Of a stretch of DNA of 57,953 bases, positions 1 to 8,623 are shown piece after piece. Position 1 is the first letter of the stretch, and every line of letters starts with the position of its first letter. A program made the position numbers and the translations under genes. The notes beneath the pieces were generated by a model that saw nothing but the letters and a program-made list of their open reading frames with translations, was not told the origin of the DNA and ran no database searches. The DNA is from Oscillospiraceae bacterium (GTDB lineage: Bacteria > Bacillota > Clostridia > Oscillospirales > Oscillospiraceae). The stretch is taken from the NCBI GenBank assembly GCA_009779845.1, contig WRBE01000009.1, positions 1-57,953 on the forward strand, written 5' to 3'.

Positions 1-3000
1 GGCAAACGTCATCTCATCGCCGTCCCGATCCCACTGCGCCGTCACTGTCACTGGCCCGGTCACGTCTTCCAGCGGAAGCTCAGGTGCCCAGCCGGTGAAC
101 GTGAACCCGTCACGGGTCGGGAGATCCGCCTCTGCGATGGCAGCTATGGTGCCGCCGTCCGCCACTGTCGCAGGCGGCGTGAACTCTCCAGACCATGCGC
201 CGCCAACAAGCGCCCAACTGATCGTGTGGGGGGGGGTATAAGCCTGACGGACAATATTGATTACATATTGTGTTGAAGTGGTATGATCTTGTGCAAAGGT
301 ATTCAGCACAAGGGTTGTGTTATCTCCGGGCGTAAGCACTGTGCGCAATTGTGTGTCGTCAATTAAAATGTTGCCGACACGCACAAGACTGCTGTCCCGG
401 TAAGGTGTTGCGTTCATGCCTATAGATGTAACATTTGGCGGGATATAAAGCGTGTATTCCTTCACATCCGAGGCGAATGCCGGAACAAGCTGTCCCGTGT
501 CGAACTCTAACCCACGCAAATTGGGGTTGGTGTCAAAACCCAGACGCTGGGTGATACGTACACCGAAAATTCCGCCGGTATAGCTGGAATTAACACCGCC
601 GGGGGCGTGCTGGAACCGCACCCTGACAACAGGGATGTCTACGCCGCCGATTGCAGGGTCTTCTTCCATCCGGATATTCTCATGGGTGTGTACCGTGGGG
701 ATCTCAAAGGTTACGGTATGGAAATTCCCCGGGGCACCGGGAGGGGTTGCTACCACATGTCGCTGGAAGAACACGTCGTTGATGAATATATCGAAATTGC
801 GCCCGTTGTCAGGATTTGCAAGTGTTAGATGCAGGTAATTTGTAACCTCTGGCACAATACGCATCCCATAGCTGAACCAAGCCCCCGGCACATTCGAGTG
901 GCGGAATGTTCTACCGCCCCAACCACCGTGGAATGTATTCCTTGCACCGAAGGCATCCAAGCTCGATTCCAGCCCGAACTGACCTTCAAATGCGTGGCCG
1001 TCAAACCTGTTCAGGTATGCACTAGACTCTTCCATCAGGCGAAGATTTTCCTTTTCCGCCAGTATCTGCGCTTGTACCGCAGGGGAATCCGGCTCGGAAA
1101 ACAGCATGTAAATGCCGTATCGCCCGATTACTCTTTGGAAGTGCGGTGTATAGACAAGCCGATCATCCATTGTTGTACCCCGCAGCCGGAATTGAATCAG
1201 ACCGCAGCACCCGTGCGCCTCACAGCTAGAATCGCCGCAATCCGTCAGCTCATCCGCGCGCACAAGGTTTTCTGTTAAATTTGCGCGCCATTCTGCCGGT
1301 GAATCCACTGCCGTTACACCTACGATATTGATCGCATTGGGGTCACGCGCGGCTCTTAGTACCAAAATGCCTGTGCCTTCCATGGCCCCCAAATTCCAAT
1401 CGCCAAGATCGGCACTTAACACAACAGGGCCATATCGGAATGCCGTTAAATTTGGGTTGGTGGGCATTGTGTGGTAATCGACTTCCATCGGGAAGACAAG
1501 CTCGATTTCGTCACCACACTCAATGTCGGCCACGATGATGAAGCCGCCAGACATGACGGGTGTCTCCGACAACACAGTACCGCCACGCCTGTGGACAAAG
1601 CCCGGCCCCGGTTCTGCGGTCCAGCCGGGTACCCGCAGGAATACTTGCGCTTCAGACGCAATAGGGGCGTTATCGTCGAGGGCTTCTAGCGTGATGTTTA
1701 CAACGTCGTTGACGGGCATGTTGGATGTTTGGGTAAGTCTGAGGTTGAGAGACTCGTTCCTGTATGCGGAATCGAAATACAAGGCCGCGACAACACGGTC
1801 ATCGTATTCGTAGTAAATTGAGTCACGCAGCTTGACGAAACTCTCGATGCCTGTACCGGTACAGCACCAGAACCTGTTGAAACCAAACAGCTTGTCGTAT
1901 CCCGTGCCCATGGGATGGAAATACATGGTTTCGCCGGTGCGTGGGTCTTGGGCCGACAGAATGCCGTTGATGAACACGTTTTCGTAGTAGTCAAGAAACT
2001 GTACATCGTTTGAGAGTTTAAACAGTTCACGGGCGAGCCTGTTCATGTTGTAAGAGTTGCACGTTTCGTGGGTTTCGGGGTAGTTGATGCGGTTTGTCAG
2101 TTGCGTTGTGGTGCGGAAATGCTCTGCTTCGCTATTGCCGCCGGTGATGAACGAATGTCCGCCGTTGACCACAATATCGAAGAAATTCTCTGCCGCCAGA
2201 CGATATCTTGGAAGCTCTTGCTGCTGTGCGGATGTCAGAGCGTCAAAAGAAGACTCACGCTGTGTCAACACACGATAACGGTTTAGTGCCCCAAGGAATT
2301 TGGGAATCTGGGTGTTGGCGTGTAGACCGGGCAATACATCGTTTCTGTTGACCATATGGGTAAACAGCGTAACTTCGTCAAACGCTTCTGCAGCGCGTCT
2401 GTGGTTCGCATCGCCGGTGATCCTGTAAATATCGTAAAACACGTCATTCATTGCGCCATACTCGATATGGAGCAGTTGTAGCCGATTTGCCGGTGTGTAC
2501 TGTGAAACACGAACGTTGTAAAAATAGTCGGTGAAATCAATGAAAATTTCCCGTGCGACAGGGCCGATGGGGTCTTCCACTGCGCACCCGTCATCGGTGA
2601 CGAAGTCGTAGATATCAACCAGCCCTGCAATGACCTTGTGTAGGTTATACCACGGCACCCAAACGGTGCCCTGTACGGGGGACTGCGATGGGGGTACGCC
2701 TACGCTCAGGCCGTCCATCGCATCTAGGCGTGAATCGCCGAAAGGCCCGATATAGCCTGCGTTGTTGGGGAAACGGTCGGCAAATTCCAGCTGAATTGCT
2801 CTCAACTCCCGAATCGCCGGTCTGAGGTGCTCATCGAGGATTACCTGCCGACGTGGGTCTTCCGGCCCGATGGATTGATAGGCCAAGGCCATAGCCGTCA
2901 GATAATGGCCGAACATATGGCCCCGGAAGTTGTTTCCGGTAGAGCGTTCCCACGTGGGCTCACCAACGGTGGGATCGTTGATGACATCGGGGTTCTGCCA

Positions 3001-4323
3001 ACAGAAGTACTCATAAGGTATGGCCTGTGGCGGGCGCACCATACCGGCGGTGGTGTAGAAATGGGCAAGGAACCTGTACGGATTGAGGGTGAGCAACAGG
3101 TCGATGTTCCGATCTTGTGCGTTAGTCAAAAACGGACAGAGCAGATCAACATTGCCCTTGCTGACATCCCGTAGGATGACCCCCGGCATAAGTACAGTCA
3201 CATCCCAATATCTTACAACTTCCACACCGGGCGCAGACGGGTGTGAGAGCGTGGCGGTTATTCGCACCACAACCTCGCCCAGCTCAGGCGGAGTGACAAC
3301 GCCGGTGGTTGAAATAACCGCTGGATTGCTACTGAACCAAGCGATGGAACTGCCGTTTAGGCCCATGGTCGGCATTTGCAAATCTGTACTGGTGCGCTCC
3401 GGCAGCGACAGCCGCCCGGCATCACCGTCCAGCACCTGCTGTATGTTGCCGAAAGGCCGCATATCGTTGTAAAGGTCGATAATCTCATTGGGCGGCAATG
3501 CGGCATCGAACAACTTGAATTCATCCAATCGGAAATTTGCGTTGTTGCCGCCGTGGCCGCCGTTTCTGCCGATGAATGCGGGTACCCCCGGGGCGTTTTG
3601 TATGATTCCTGGTGCGCTCGGATTTGAAACAGCAACCGGCTGAATGATACCGTTGCGGAAAATCCTCGCCTCACGGGTGGCGGCATCGTAAGTGACCGCT
3701 ATGTGCGTCCATTGGTTCGTCGGGAAAAATGCGCCACGAGTCATGCCTGTGACTCTGAATTCCAACGGCTGGCCGCCTCCGCCGCCCCCGCCGCCGGTTA
3801 CGCCCAGGCCCACCGAGAGAATCAGCGGCCGGGCATTGTCTTCAGAGCCGATGTACCAACCGTGGTCATTCCATTGGTCTTTGGTCCACATGATGATGTG
3901 CTCGGTATTGTTGGCCATGGAAGCGTTGGGATGAAACCAGAACGATGCGGTCAGGTTTTCTGGGTTGAGTTTTGCGTCCGTGCCCAGATTGAGCACTGCC
4001 GCGGCAGTACTGAGGTTCATCGCCCTAGTATCCGGTGCAACGCCGTCTACATAGACATAGGCGGCAGGAGGCCCAACGGTCGTCACGTTGATGGGATTCG
4101 TAGAAATATCCGCAAGACTGTCTTCAAACGGAAGCCACAGCACAGCATTGCCGGAAAAAGTCGAGTCAACCGGGGAAGGTGCTTCCCCGTCCGCTAGGAT
4201 GTTTTGCGTTGGCGTATGTTCGGAGTCAGAGACCGCTAGGATACCCCCTCCGGGGACAAGCGTAACAAGGAGTGCGAGTACCAGTAAAAAACAAAGAACT
4301 CTTTTCATAAAACCTTTTCTCAT
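1..4323 (-). CDS. Secreted multidomain GH127-type (DUF1680) beta-L-arabinofuranosidase, C-terminus beyond the window
   Basis: A single uninterrupted frame of 1441 codons runs off the left edge; I translated the whole minus strand and found no stop or frameshift. The ATG follows GGAGG by nine bases. A signal peptide (residues 1-31) is followed by a LamG/concanavalin-like domain (about 60-290), an atrophied bacterial Ig-like domain (about 298-385), then the DUF1680 (alpha/alpha)6 catalytic region (about 395-1080). Hallmarks are YNLHKVIAGLVD, LHANTQIPK, ETCNSYNMN and FWCCTGTG. By comparison with the Bifidobacterium HypBA1 enzyme, E753, C755, C820 and C821 would bind zinc, C820 would be the nucleophile and E734 the likely acid/base. 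A cadherin-like beta-sandwich domain (about 1275-1355) and an InlB-type B-repeat ending TVTAQW (about 1360-1431) follow. The enzyme probably removes beta-L-arabinofuranose from plant glycans outside the cell. How the C-terminus is anchored cannot be seen. Confidence 0.93.
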   Translation of the reverse strand, partial: MRKGFMKRVLCFLLVLALLVTLVPGGGILAVSDSEHTPTQNILADGEAPSPVDSTFSGNAVLWLPFEDSLADISTNPINVTTVGPPAAYVYVDGVAPDTRAMNLSTAAAVLNLGTDAKLNPENLTASFWFHPNASMANNTEHIIMWTKDQWNDHGWYIGSEDNARPLILSVGLGVTGGGGGGGGQPLEFRVTGMTRGAFFPTNQWTHIAVTYDAATREARIFRNGIIQPVAVSNPSAPGIIQNAPGVPAFIGRNGGHGGNNANFRLDEFKLFDAALPPNEIIDLYNDMRPFGNIQQVLDGDAGRLSLPERTSTDLQMPTMGLNGSSIAWFSSNPAVISTTGVVTPPELGEVVVRITATLSHPSAPGVEVVRYWDVTVLMPGVILRDVSKGNVDLLCPFLTNAQDRNIDLLLTLNPYRFLAHFYTTAGMVRPPQAIPYEYFCWQNPDVINDPTVGEPTWERSTGNNFRGHMFGHYLTAMALAYQSIGPEDPRRQVILDEHLRPAIRELRAIQLEFADRFPNNAGYIGPFGDSRLDAMDGLSVGVPPSQSPVQGTVWVPWYNLHKVIAGLVDIYDFVTDDGCAVEDPIGPVAREIFIDFTDYFYNVRVSQYTPANRLQLLHIEYGAMNDVFYDIYRITGDANHRRAAEAFDEVTLFTHMVNRNDVLPGLHANTQIPKFLGALNRYRVLTQRESSFDALTSAQQQELPRYRLAAENFFDIVVNGGHSFITGGNSEAEHFRTTTQLTNRINYPETHETCNSYNMNRLARELFKLSNDVQFLDYYENVFINGILSAQDPRTGETMYFHPMGTGYDKLFGFNRFWCCTGTGIESFVKLRDSIYYEYDDRVVAALYFDSAYRNESLNLRLTQTSNMPVNDVVNITLEALDDNAPIASEAQVFLRVPGWTAEPGPGFVHRRGGTVLSETPVMSGGFIIVADIECGDEIELVFPMEVDYHTMPTNPNLTAFRYGPVVLSADLGDWNLGAMEGTGILVLRAARDPNAINIVGVTAVDSPAEWRANLTENLVRADELTDCGDSSCEAHGCCGLIQFRLRGTTMDDRLVYTPHFQRVIGRYGIYMLFSEPDSPAVQAQILAEKENLRLMEESSAYLNRFDGHAFEGQFGLESSLDAFGARNTFHGGWGGRTFRHSNVPGAWFSYGMRIVPEVTNYLHLTLANPDNGRNFDIFINDVFFQRHVVATPPGAPGNFHTVTFEIPTVHTHENIRMEEDPAIGGVDIPVVRVRFQHAPGGVNSSYTGGIFGVRITQRLGFDTNPNLRGLEFDTGQLVPAFASDVKEYTLYIPPNVTSIGMNATPYRDSSLVRVGNILIDDTQLRTVLTPGDNTTLVLNTFAQDHTTSTQYVINIVRQAYTPPHTISWALVGGAWSGEFTPPATVADGGTIAAIAEADLPTRDGFTFTGWAPELPLEDVTGPVTVTAQWDRDGDEMTFA

Positions 4324-4708
4324 GAACAAATTCCTCCATTATTTTGTTATTTGTCTGCCATTGCTTCCTAGCCCAAATTTCTTTGAACGGATACGAACCC
4401 TGTTTTCTCCTTTCTTCATGCAAAGAATGACATAATTATTACTTTTCACGCCACCCTTCTGTCAATTTCTGGTGCAATTACCGTATTTTCTCAATTATAC
4501 TAAAATGGCACACCAAATAAATATATAATTTCTTCTCATATCATGTGGATAATTTACGATGTTTGCAGCTCTGCTGGCGGCCTGTGTTGCAGGAAGTAGT
4601 CTGGTTATAAACCAGAACGCCAACGGTTTGTCAATGACACATTACACACAAGGCTTGAAAGATGAAATCCTCATCTTTCAAGCCTTGTGCGATAGGCAAT
4701 CTGGCTTA
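4324..4708. other. Intergenic region upstream of the GH127 gene
   Basis: I see no convincing gene here. It holds the GH127 leader and ribosome site, AT-rich sequence at about 4430-4550 and the long hairpin at 4647-4689. Confidence 0.6.
4647..4689. terminator. Long perfect hairpin, terminator-like
   Basis: Two 19-base arms pair perfectly around the loop AATCC, just past the stop of the DUF454 gene. There is little T-run on either side, so its terminator role is inferred from position. Its inner 19 bases recur exactly in the hairpin at 11840-11880. Confidence 0.65.
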
Positions 4709-5113
4709 TTACGTTGTGGGGCGGGCTTGTGGTCTCGCTATGCTATCGGGCGTTTTCGTTTTAATCATCAGCAGATGTATAGTAACCCCTGCTCCAATCA
4801 TACTCAACACAATGTATACCCAAAGAGTCTGCACGATGAGCATGGAAAGAGAAAGGGATACCCAAACAAAGATAATACTTTTGATTTTCAATGCCATTGG
4901 AACGCCCTGTTTTTCCTCATAATTCACGATATACGAACCGAAGAAAGAAGTGCCCCGAAGCCATTTATAAAACTTGCGATTGCTGTACGAAAAGCACACG
5001 GCAGCCATTAATACAAAGGGAGTAGTGGGCAGAAGTGGTAAGAACACACCCACAGCACCGAGGCCGAAACAGAAGAATCCAAAAGCGCTAATCAATAAGT
5101 GTTTAACTTTCAT
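4709..5113 (-). CDS. DUF454 (YbaN-type) small inner-membrane protein
   Basis: A 134-residue protein with two or more membrane segments. The N-terminal GLGAVGVFLPLLPTTPFVL stretch is the signature of the DUF454/YbaN family, with a WL...SYI motif following. The biochemical role of the family is unknown. I chose the ATG at 5113 because it overlaps the stop of the upstream DUF4405 gene (ATGAAAGTTAA), which implies translational coupling. The two genes probably form one operon ending at the 4647-4689 hairpin. Confidence 0.85.
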   Translation of the reverse strand: MKVKHLLISAFGFFCFGLGAVGVFLPLLPTTPFVLMAAVCFSYSNRKFYKWLRGTSFFGSYIVNYEEKQGVPMALKIKSIIFVWVSLSLSMLIVQTLWVYIVLSMIGAGVTIHLLMIKTKTPDSIARPQARPTT

Positions 5114-5555
5114 GTTTCGTCCGCTTTTTAATTCCGAGGTATGACTTAATCTGTGGCAAGTGCTGGATGGCATGAATAATAATAAGTGCTAACCCAATTC
5201 GGGCTGTCACTCCGTGAAGTCTGCCCCACACAGAAAGACTTTCTGCTTCACCCAAAAACGGAATGATTGCAATGAAACCTGTGAGAATGGAAACGCCCCA
5301 AAACATGAGCAGGAGCATATCTATGATGTACTTCCATCTTAGTGCCTTGCTTAACTTTCCCGCAAAGCAAGATTTGGTTACAGCCTTAATCCATTTTCTA
5401 TGTATGAACATGTGCAGAGAAAAAAACAGAGCGCAGGCAGTTCCCACAATGGCATGATAAATAAATCCGCCCATACCGTCCCATCGGATCAACGAGAGGA
5501 TTAAAAAAGCCGTCATAAATATATCAACGATTATTTTTGTTCTTCTGCTATTCAT
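5103..5555 (-). CDS. DUF4405 membrane protein
   Basis: A 150-residue protein with about four predicted membrane segments and histidines at membrane edges (LHMFIHRKW, LHGVTARIGLALIIIHAIQH), as in DUF4405 proteins, which resemble small cytochrome b561-like domains. Heme binding is an inference from family resemblance. The ATG at 5555 follows GGGGGAG and is the best start. The same frame stays open upstream to 5789 and encodes about 78 hydrophilic residues without a good ribosome site, possibly a remnant of a lost gene. It precedes and overlaps the DUF454 gene. Confidence 0.8.
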   Translation of the reverse strand: MNSRRTKIIVDIFMTAFLILSLIRWDGMGGFIYHAIVGTACALFFSLHMFIHRKWIKAVTKSCFAGKLSKALRWKYIIDMLLLMFWGVSILTGFIAIIPFLGEAESLSVWGRLHGVTARIGLALIIIHAIQHLPQIKSYLGIKKRTKHES

Positions 5556-5854
5556 CACATACACTCCCCCAAATATAAAGTCGCTGCGCTGCCCGCTGCG
5601 AAGACAGGCAATGCACAAAACAACTCTATCACACTCACCGTCAAAAGTCCACTCCATGCCGTTCAAAAACAGGGCGGTATATTCCGCTTGCTGGATATCC
5701 TCATATGGACGGGTACTTTCTAGACACGCCCATTTCATCTTTCCTACTTTTTCAAATTTCATTGATTGCTCTATTTCATAGCACATCATGCCGGCCTTTG
5801 CGTATACTGTATAGAAAACAAATCCTACAGCAACGGAGAAAGGCGGCGAGCAAT

Positions 5855-6013
5855 ATGAAACGACGCGGATATCCGAAGAAGCAACGAGCGGGGCTGGTGT
5901 TAGCGGGTGTGGGTGCCGCTATGATTATCTCGTTGTTATTGCCGTTTTGGTTCTGGTGGCTGGCTATCGGAATCGGGTTGCTTTGGGGTGGGCTCCGGAT
6001 GCTGAGACGATAG
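5855..6013 (+). CDS. Small membrane protein upstream of spoVM
   Basis: A 52-residue protein with a basic N-terminus (KRRGYPKKQR) and two hydrophobic stretches, the second rich in tryptophan and glycine. It starts at the ATG after AGGCGGCGAG and ends 18 bases before spoVM, so the two are likely cotranscribed. I do not recognise a family. A sporulation role is suggested only by its neighbours. Confidence 0.6.
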   Translation: MKRRGYPKKQRAGLVLAGVGAAMIISLLLPFWFWWLAIGIGLLWGGLRMLRR

Positions 6014-6031
6014 GACTTAGGAGGTGCGACA

Positions 6032-6103
6032 ATGAAAATCGTGGTCATGAAATCGCCGAAATTTCTCCGGGGGATTTTACGCAAAATTTTCGGAATTAAG
6101 TAA
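6032..6103 (+). CDS. spoVM: Stage V sporulation protein M
   Basis: A 23-residue protein behind a strong ribosome site (AGGAGGTG, about six bases before the ATG). It begins MKIVVMKSPKFL and continues with RGILRKIFG, matching the SpoVM pattern: a short basic amphipathic helix with a conserved proline near position 9 and the PKFL-G-I-F-G spacing. In Bacillus, SpoVM senses the convex outer forespore membrane and anchors the SpoIVA coat basement layer. The next gene, sipL, encodes another SpoIVA partner, which supports the call. Confidence 0.88.
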   Translation: MKIVVMKSPKFLRGILRKIFGIK

Positions 6104-6150
6104 ATTACTCTTGCCACGAAAAATAGGAAATTTTTCGTGGCAAGAGTAAT
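6104..6150. terminator. Perfect 21-bp hairpin after spoVM
   Basis: Two 21-base arms beginning ATTACTCTTGCCACG pair without mismatch around the loop AGGAA. The structure starts directly after the spoVM stop and precedes sipL. T residues lie inside the stem rather than after it, so it may be a partial terminator or an RNA-stability element. Confidence 0.7.
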
Positions 6151-6208
6151 ACAAGCCATCACTCGCTCATACACTCCTAGTAGCATAATATGGCGAAGGA
6201 GTGGCGCA

Positions 6209-7741
6209 ATGGAAGCGAAACTGAACACAGAACCAATCGAATATCTCAAAGCAGTGCTGGACGTAGGATTTACCCAAGAAGAGACGGCAGAGGCCATCGT
6301 GCCGGATGCCTATCCCGACTTAGAGACCATCGTGGACGTAGAGGGCAACATTACCCTCCGCAGTAAAGAGGCGGGGGCCGGGCGGGTATCCGTCAGCGGC
6401 ACGGTGGCGGTGTCTGTGGTGTACCAGCCAGAAGGGGAGGGGGGGCTACGTGGCCTAGACCTAGCCATCCCCTTCACCGCCGGGTATGATGCCGCAGAGA
6501 TTACGGACAATGCAGAAGTTGTAGTGACGGCAAAGCTGGGCAGTATTGATGCCCGGATGATTCACTCCCGTAAACTATTAGTCCGGGCGGACATTTTGGT
6601 GGAGGCCCGTGGCTTTGAGCGGGTAGAGCTAACCCTCACATCCGCTTTAGAGGACGAGACCGGTCATGGCCTGCATGTGCGGCAAGAGACGCTAGAGCTG
6701 GGTTTTGCCACACAGGTGCGAGAAAAGACGTTTGTCCTCTCTGACGAGTTTGCCCTCCCGGCAGGGCGGCCGCCCATTGGGCAGATTTTGAAGTCACGGG
6801 TTCGGCTCGTGGCGGATGACGTGAAAAACGTGGGTTCCAAGCTCATCTTCAAGGGCCGGGCGGACATTCATGTATTGTACAGTGCCGAGCATACAGGCGA
6901 GCCTCATGTGTTTGATTTCTCTGCCGCATTTTCTCAGATTATGGAACTGGATGGGGCGGGAGAGCAGTCCGACTACGAAGTGGCCCTGATGCTCACCAAT
7001 ATCTATATCGAGGGCGGTGCAGGAGAGAGCGGCACCCTCGGGGCCGAACTCCATATGGTGGCCCAAGTTGTGGAGCGTAGAACGAAGCATTTGCGATACA
7101 TATCCGACACCTACAGCACCCGGTTTGAGCTAGAGACCGAGCGGCTAGAGATGGGTGTCGAGAGCCTTGACCCCAACGCACTTGTCACCGCAGAACTGCG
7201 GGAAGGGATTGAGCTGCCTACCCCCATGATGCGGGTGGTGGACAGTGCCAGCCATGTTGGACGGGTGCAGATGAGCCAAGAGGACGGGAGCCTAGTCGCC
7301 CAAGCCGCCGTGTTTGTCAGCGTGGTCTACATGACGGAAGAGGGGCGGATCACAGGCCTGACCCGCCGGTTTGAGGTGCGGGCCGAGCATCCCATGGTCG
7401 CCGGCAGAACCTACACCGTGTCCGCCGAGACCGGGGGGGAGGTGCAGGTGTTACAGACCACCGACGGCATGGAGGTGCGTGTCCCTGTGGTCTTTATCCT
7501 CCGGCCCAATCATCGCTCCCGCTTTGGTGCCATCCACCGCATTACGTGGGACGAAGAGACACCCCGGGATATGGGCAGCCTGCCCAGTGTAGTAGTGTTC
7601 CACGCCGAGGGCGGCGAGAGCCTGTGGCATCTGGCCAAACGCTACAGCTCCACCGAGGGGCAGATTATAGCGGCGAATGGGCTGGGGGAAGATGCTGTCC
7701 CCTATCCGGGCCAGTTGTTTATTATTCCGAAGGCTAGGTAG
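6209..7741 (+). CDS. sipL: SPOCS-domain/LysM protein, SipL-type spore coat morphogenetic protein
   Basis: A 510-residue soluble protein starting at the ATG after GAAGGAGTGG. The bulk consists of repeated SPOCS (DUF3794) units, seen as recurring patterns such as VVYQPEGEGG, VLYSAEHTGE and VVYMTEEGRI. A C-terminal LysM domain (about residues 460-508, GGESLWHLAKRYSS...NGL...PYPGQLFIIP) closes it. This architecture and length match SipL of Clostridioides difficile, which binds SpoIVA through its LysM domain and is needed to encase the forespore with coat. Adjacency to spoVM places two SpoIVA partners together. Function is inferred from architecture. Confidence 0.88.
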   Translation: MEAKLNTEPIEYLKAVLDVGFTQEETAEAIVPDAYPDLETIVDVEGNITLRSKEAGAGRVSVSGTVAVSVVYQPEGEGGLRGLDLAIPFTAGYDAAEITDNAEVVVTAKLGSIDARMIHSRKLLVRADILVEARGFERVELTLTSALEDETGHGLHVRQETLELGFATQVREKTFVLSDEFALPAGRPPIGQILKSRVRLVADDVKNVGSKLIFKGRADIHVLYSAEHTGEPHVFDFSAAFSQIMELDGAGEQSDYEVALMLTNIYIEGGAGESGTLGAELHMVAQVVERRTKHLRYISDTYSTRFELETERLEMGVESLDPNALVTAELREGIELPTPMMRVVDSASHVGRVQMSQEDGSLVAQAAVFVSVVYMTEEGRITGLTRRFEVRAEHPMVAGRTYTVSAETGGEVQVLQTTDGMEVRVPVVFILRPNHRSRFGAIHRITWDEETPRDMGSLPSVVVFHAEGGESLWHLAKRYSSTEGQIIAANGLGEDAVPYPGQLFIIPKAR

Positions 7742-7763
7742 TCGGTGAGTTGACATGAAACAG

Positions 7764-7795
7764 AAAAGGCACGGCTGAAACCAGCCGTGCCTTTT
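7764..7795 (+). terminator. Rho-independent terminator after sipL
   Basis: Arms AAAAGGCACGGCTG and CAGCCGTGCCTTTT pair around a four-base loop and end in a T-run, 23 bases after the sipL stop. Confidence 0.9.
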
Positions 7796-7829
7796 ACAAA
7801 GGAAGTGAGATAGTGAGGATACGGTTTCG

Positions 7830-8024
7830 TTAAACAATTTCGTTGTCACAAGACACCTCCTGTGTAGGTGCGCCGTCCGATTCCAACCGAACTACACGAA
7901 GATGGTCTGGCACCTCGGCAGAGAGCAACATTTCTTCCGCTTTTTGGTGTGCCTCTTGCAGTATCAAAATAGCGTCCCGTTGAGCGTGGGCTAAGGTAAG
8001 ATACATTTCTTTGTAGGTTGACAT
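7830..8024 (-). CDS. Small hypothetical protein, helical and charged
   Basis: A 64-residue protein behind a strong ribosome site (GGAGGAGG, seven bases from the ATG). It is predicted to be mostly helical (KEMYLTLAHAQRDAILILQEAHQKAEEMLL), with an acidic tail. I recognise no family. It diverges from the XRE regulator at 8110 across an 85-bp gap holding one of two direct repeats. Confidence 0.65.
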   Translation of the reverse strand: MSTYKEMYLTLAHAQRDAILILQEAHQKAEEMLLSAEVPDHLRVVRLESDGAPTQEVSCDNEIV

Positions 8025-8048
8025 TTGGTTGGCCTCCTCCTTGATATG

Positions 8049-8068
8049 CTCAATAAATTAGGCATAGT
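8049..8068 (+). repeat. Direct repeat copy 1, upstream of the XRE gene
   Basis: CTCAATAAATTAGGCATAGT. It matches 19 of 20 bases with the copy at 8329-8348. It lies between the divergent genes and could be a regulator-binding site or the edge of a small insertion. Confidence 0.75.
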
Positions 8069-8109
8069 TAATGTTTTGAGTGTAGTAGTCTATCATTGAG
8101 GTGAGACCC

Positions 8110-8313
8110 ATGATAAGCTATGCTCCTTTTTATAAGACCTTGTTAAATAAAGGCATAACCGAATACCATCTCATTTACAAACAAGGCTTTTCTGCGAACA
8201 CTCTGCACAGAATGAAACATGGGAAAGCTATTAGTACAAAAACACTTGATACTTTGTGCTTTATCTTGGATTGCAAGGTGACAGATATACTTGAGTATGT
8301 CGAGGACAATTAG
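8110..8313 (+). CDS. XRE/Cro-type helix-turn-helix regulator
   Basis: A 67-residue single-domain protein. The helix-turn-helix is visible as LLNKGITEYHLIYKQGFSANTLHRMKHGKAIS, followed by the TLDTLCFILDCKVTDILEYV pattern typical of YozG-like Cro/C1 proteins. I chose the ATG at 8110 because GAGGTGA lies five bases upstream; the GTG at 8101 is inside that site. The gene lies between direct repeats at 8049-8068 and 8329-8348. Confidence 0.85.
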   Translation: MISYAPFYKTLLNKGITEYHLIYKQGFSANTLHRMKHGKAISTKTLDTLCFILDCKVTDILEYVEDN

Positions 8314-8328
8314 CCATTTCACATTATA

Positions 8329-8348
8329 CTCAATATATTAGGCATAGT
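8329..8348 (+). repeat. Direct repeat copy 2, downstream of the XRE gene
   Basis: CTCAATATATTAGGCATAGT, one mismatch from the copy at 8049, 280 bp away in the same orientation. The two bracket the XRE gene. Confidence 0.75.
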
Positions 8349-8363
8349 CAAGAACATACGAAG

Positions 8364-8396
8364 AAACACACACAGGGACAGAGTCTCTGTGTGTTT
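8364..8396 (+). terminator. Imperfect terminator hairpin after the XRE gene
   Basis: AAACACACACAGGGA and TCTCTGTGTGTTT pair with one bulge and are followed by short T-containing sequence. The rest of 8397-8545 contains no gene I can support. Confidence 0.55.
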
Positions 8397-8546
8397 GCTT
8401 GGTTAAGCATTGGGACATTGAGGCCGCTGTCGCCTACGTTCTGTGCCACAAAATTACCACGCAAACCATACTCCATTCTCAAGAATAGACGTTGCGCCCA
8501 GTGTGTGATAAAATAACCTAAAATAAAAAATGCTGAAAAAACCTAT

Positions 8547-8577
8547 TGACTTTAACACAGTGTCAAGGCTTATCCTA
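8547..8577 (+). promoter_or_regulatory. MerR-type promoter and operator
   Basis: A -35 TTGACT and a -10 TATCCT are separated by 19 bp, the overlong spacer typical of MerR-family targets. The spacer and -35 carry a dyad (TTGAC...GTCAA). It precedes the MerR-type gene at 8624, so autoregulation is likely. Confidence 0.7.
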
Positions 8578-8623
8578 ATACTTGCAAACCGGATTGCAAG
8601 CAACAGAATGACAAGGAGTTTGT

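Noticed and set aside
829-1278. Plus-strand frame of 149 codons inside the GH127 region
   Set aside because: It lies antisense to the 1441-codon GH127 frame, shows no family features and has no ribosome site.
4226-4423. Minus-strand 65-codon frame overlapping the GH127 start
   Set aside because: It overlaps the signal-peptide coding region in another frame and lacks conserved features.
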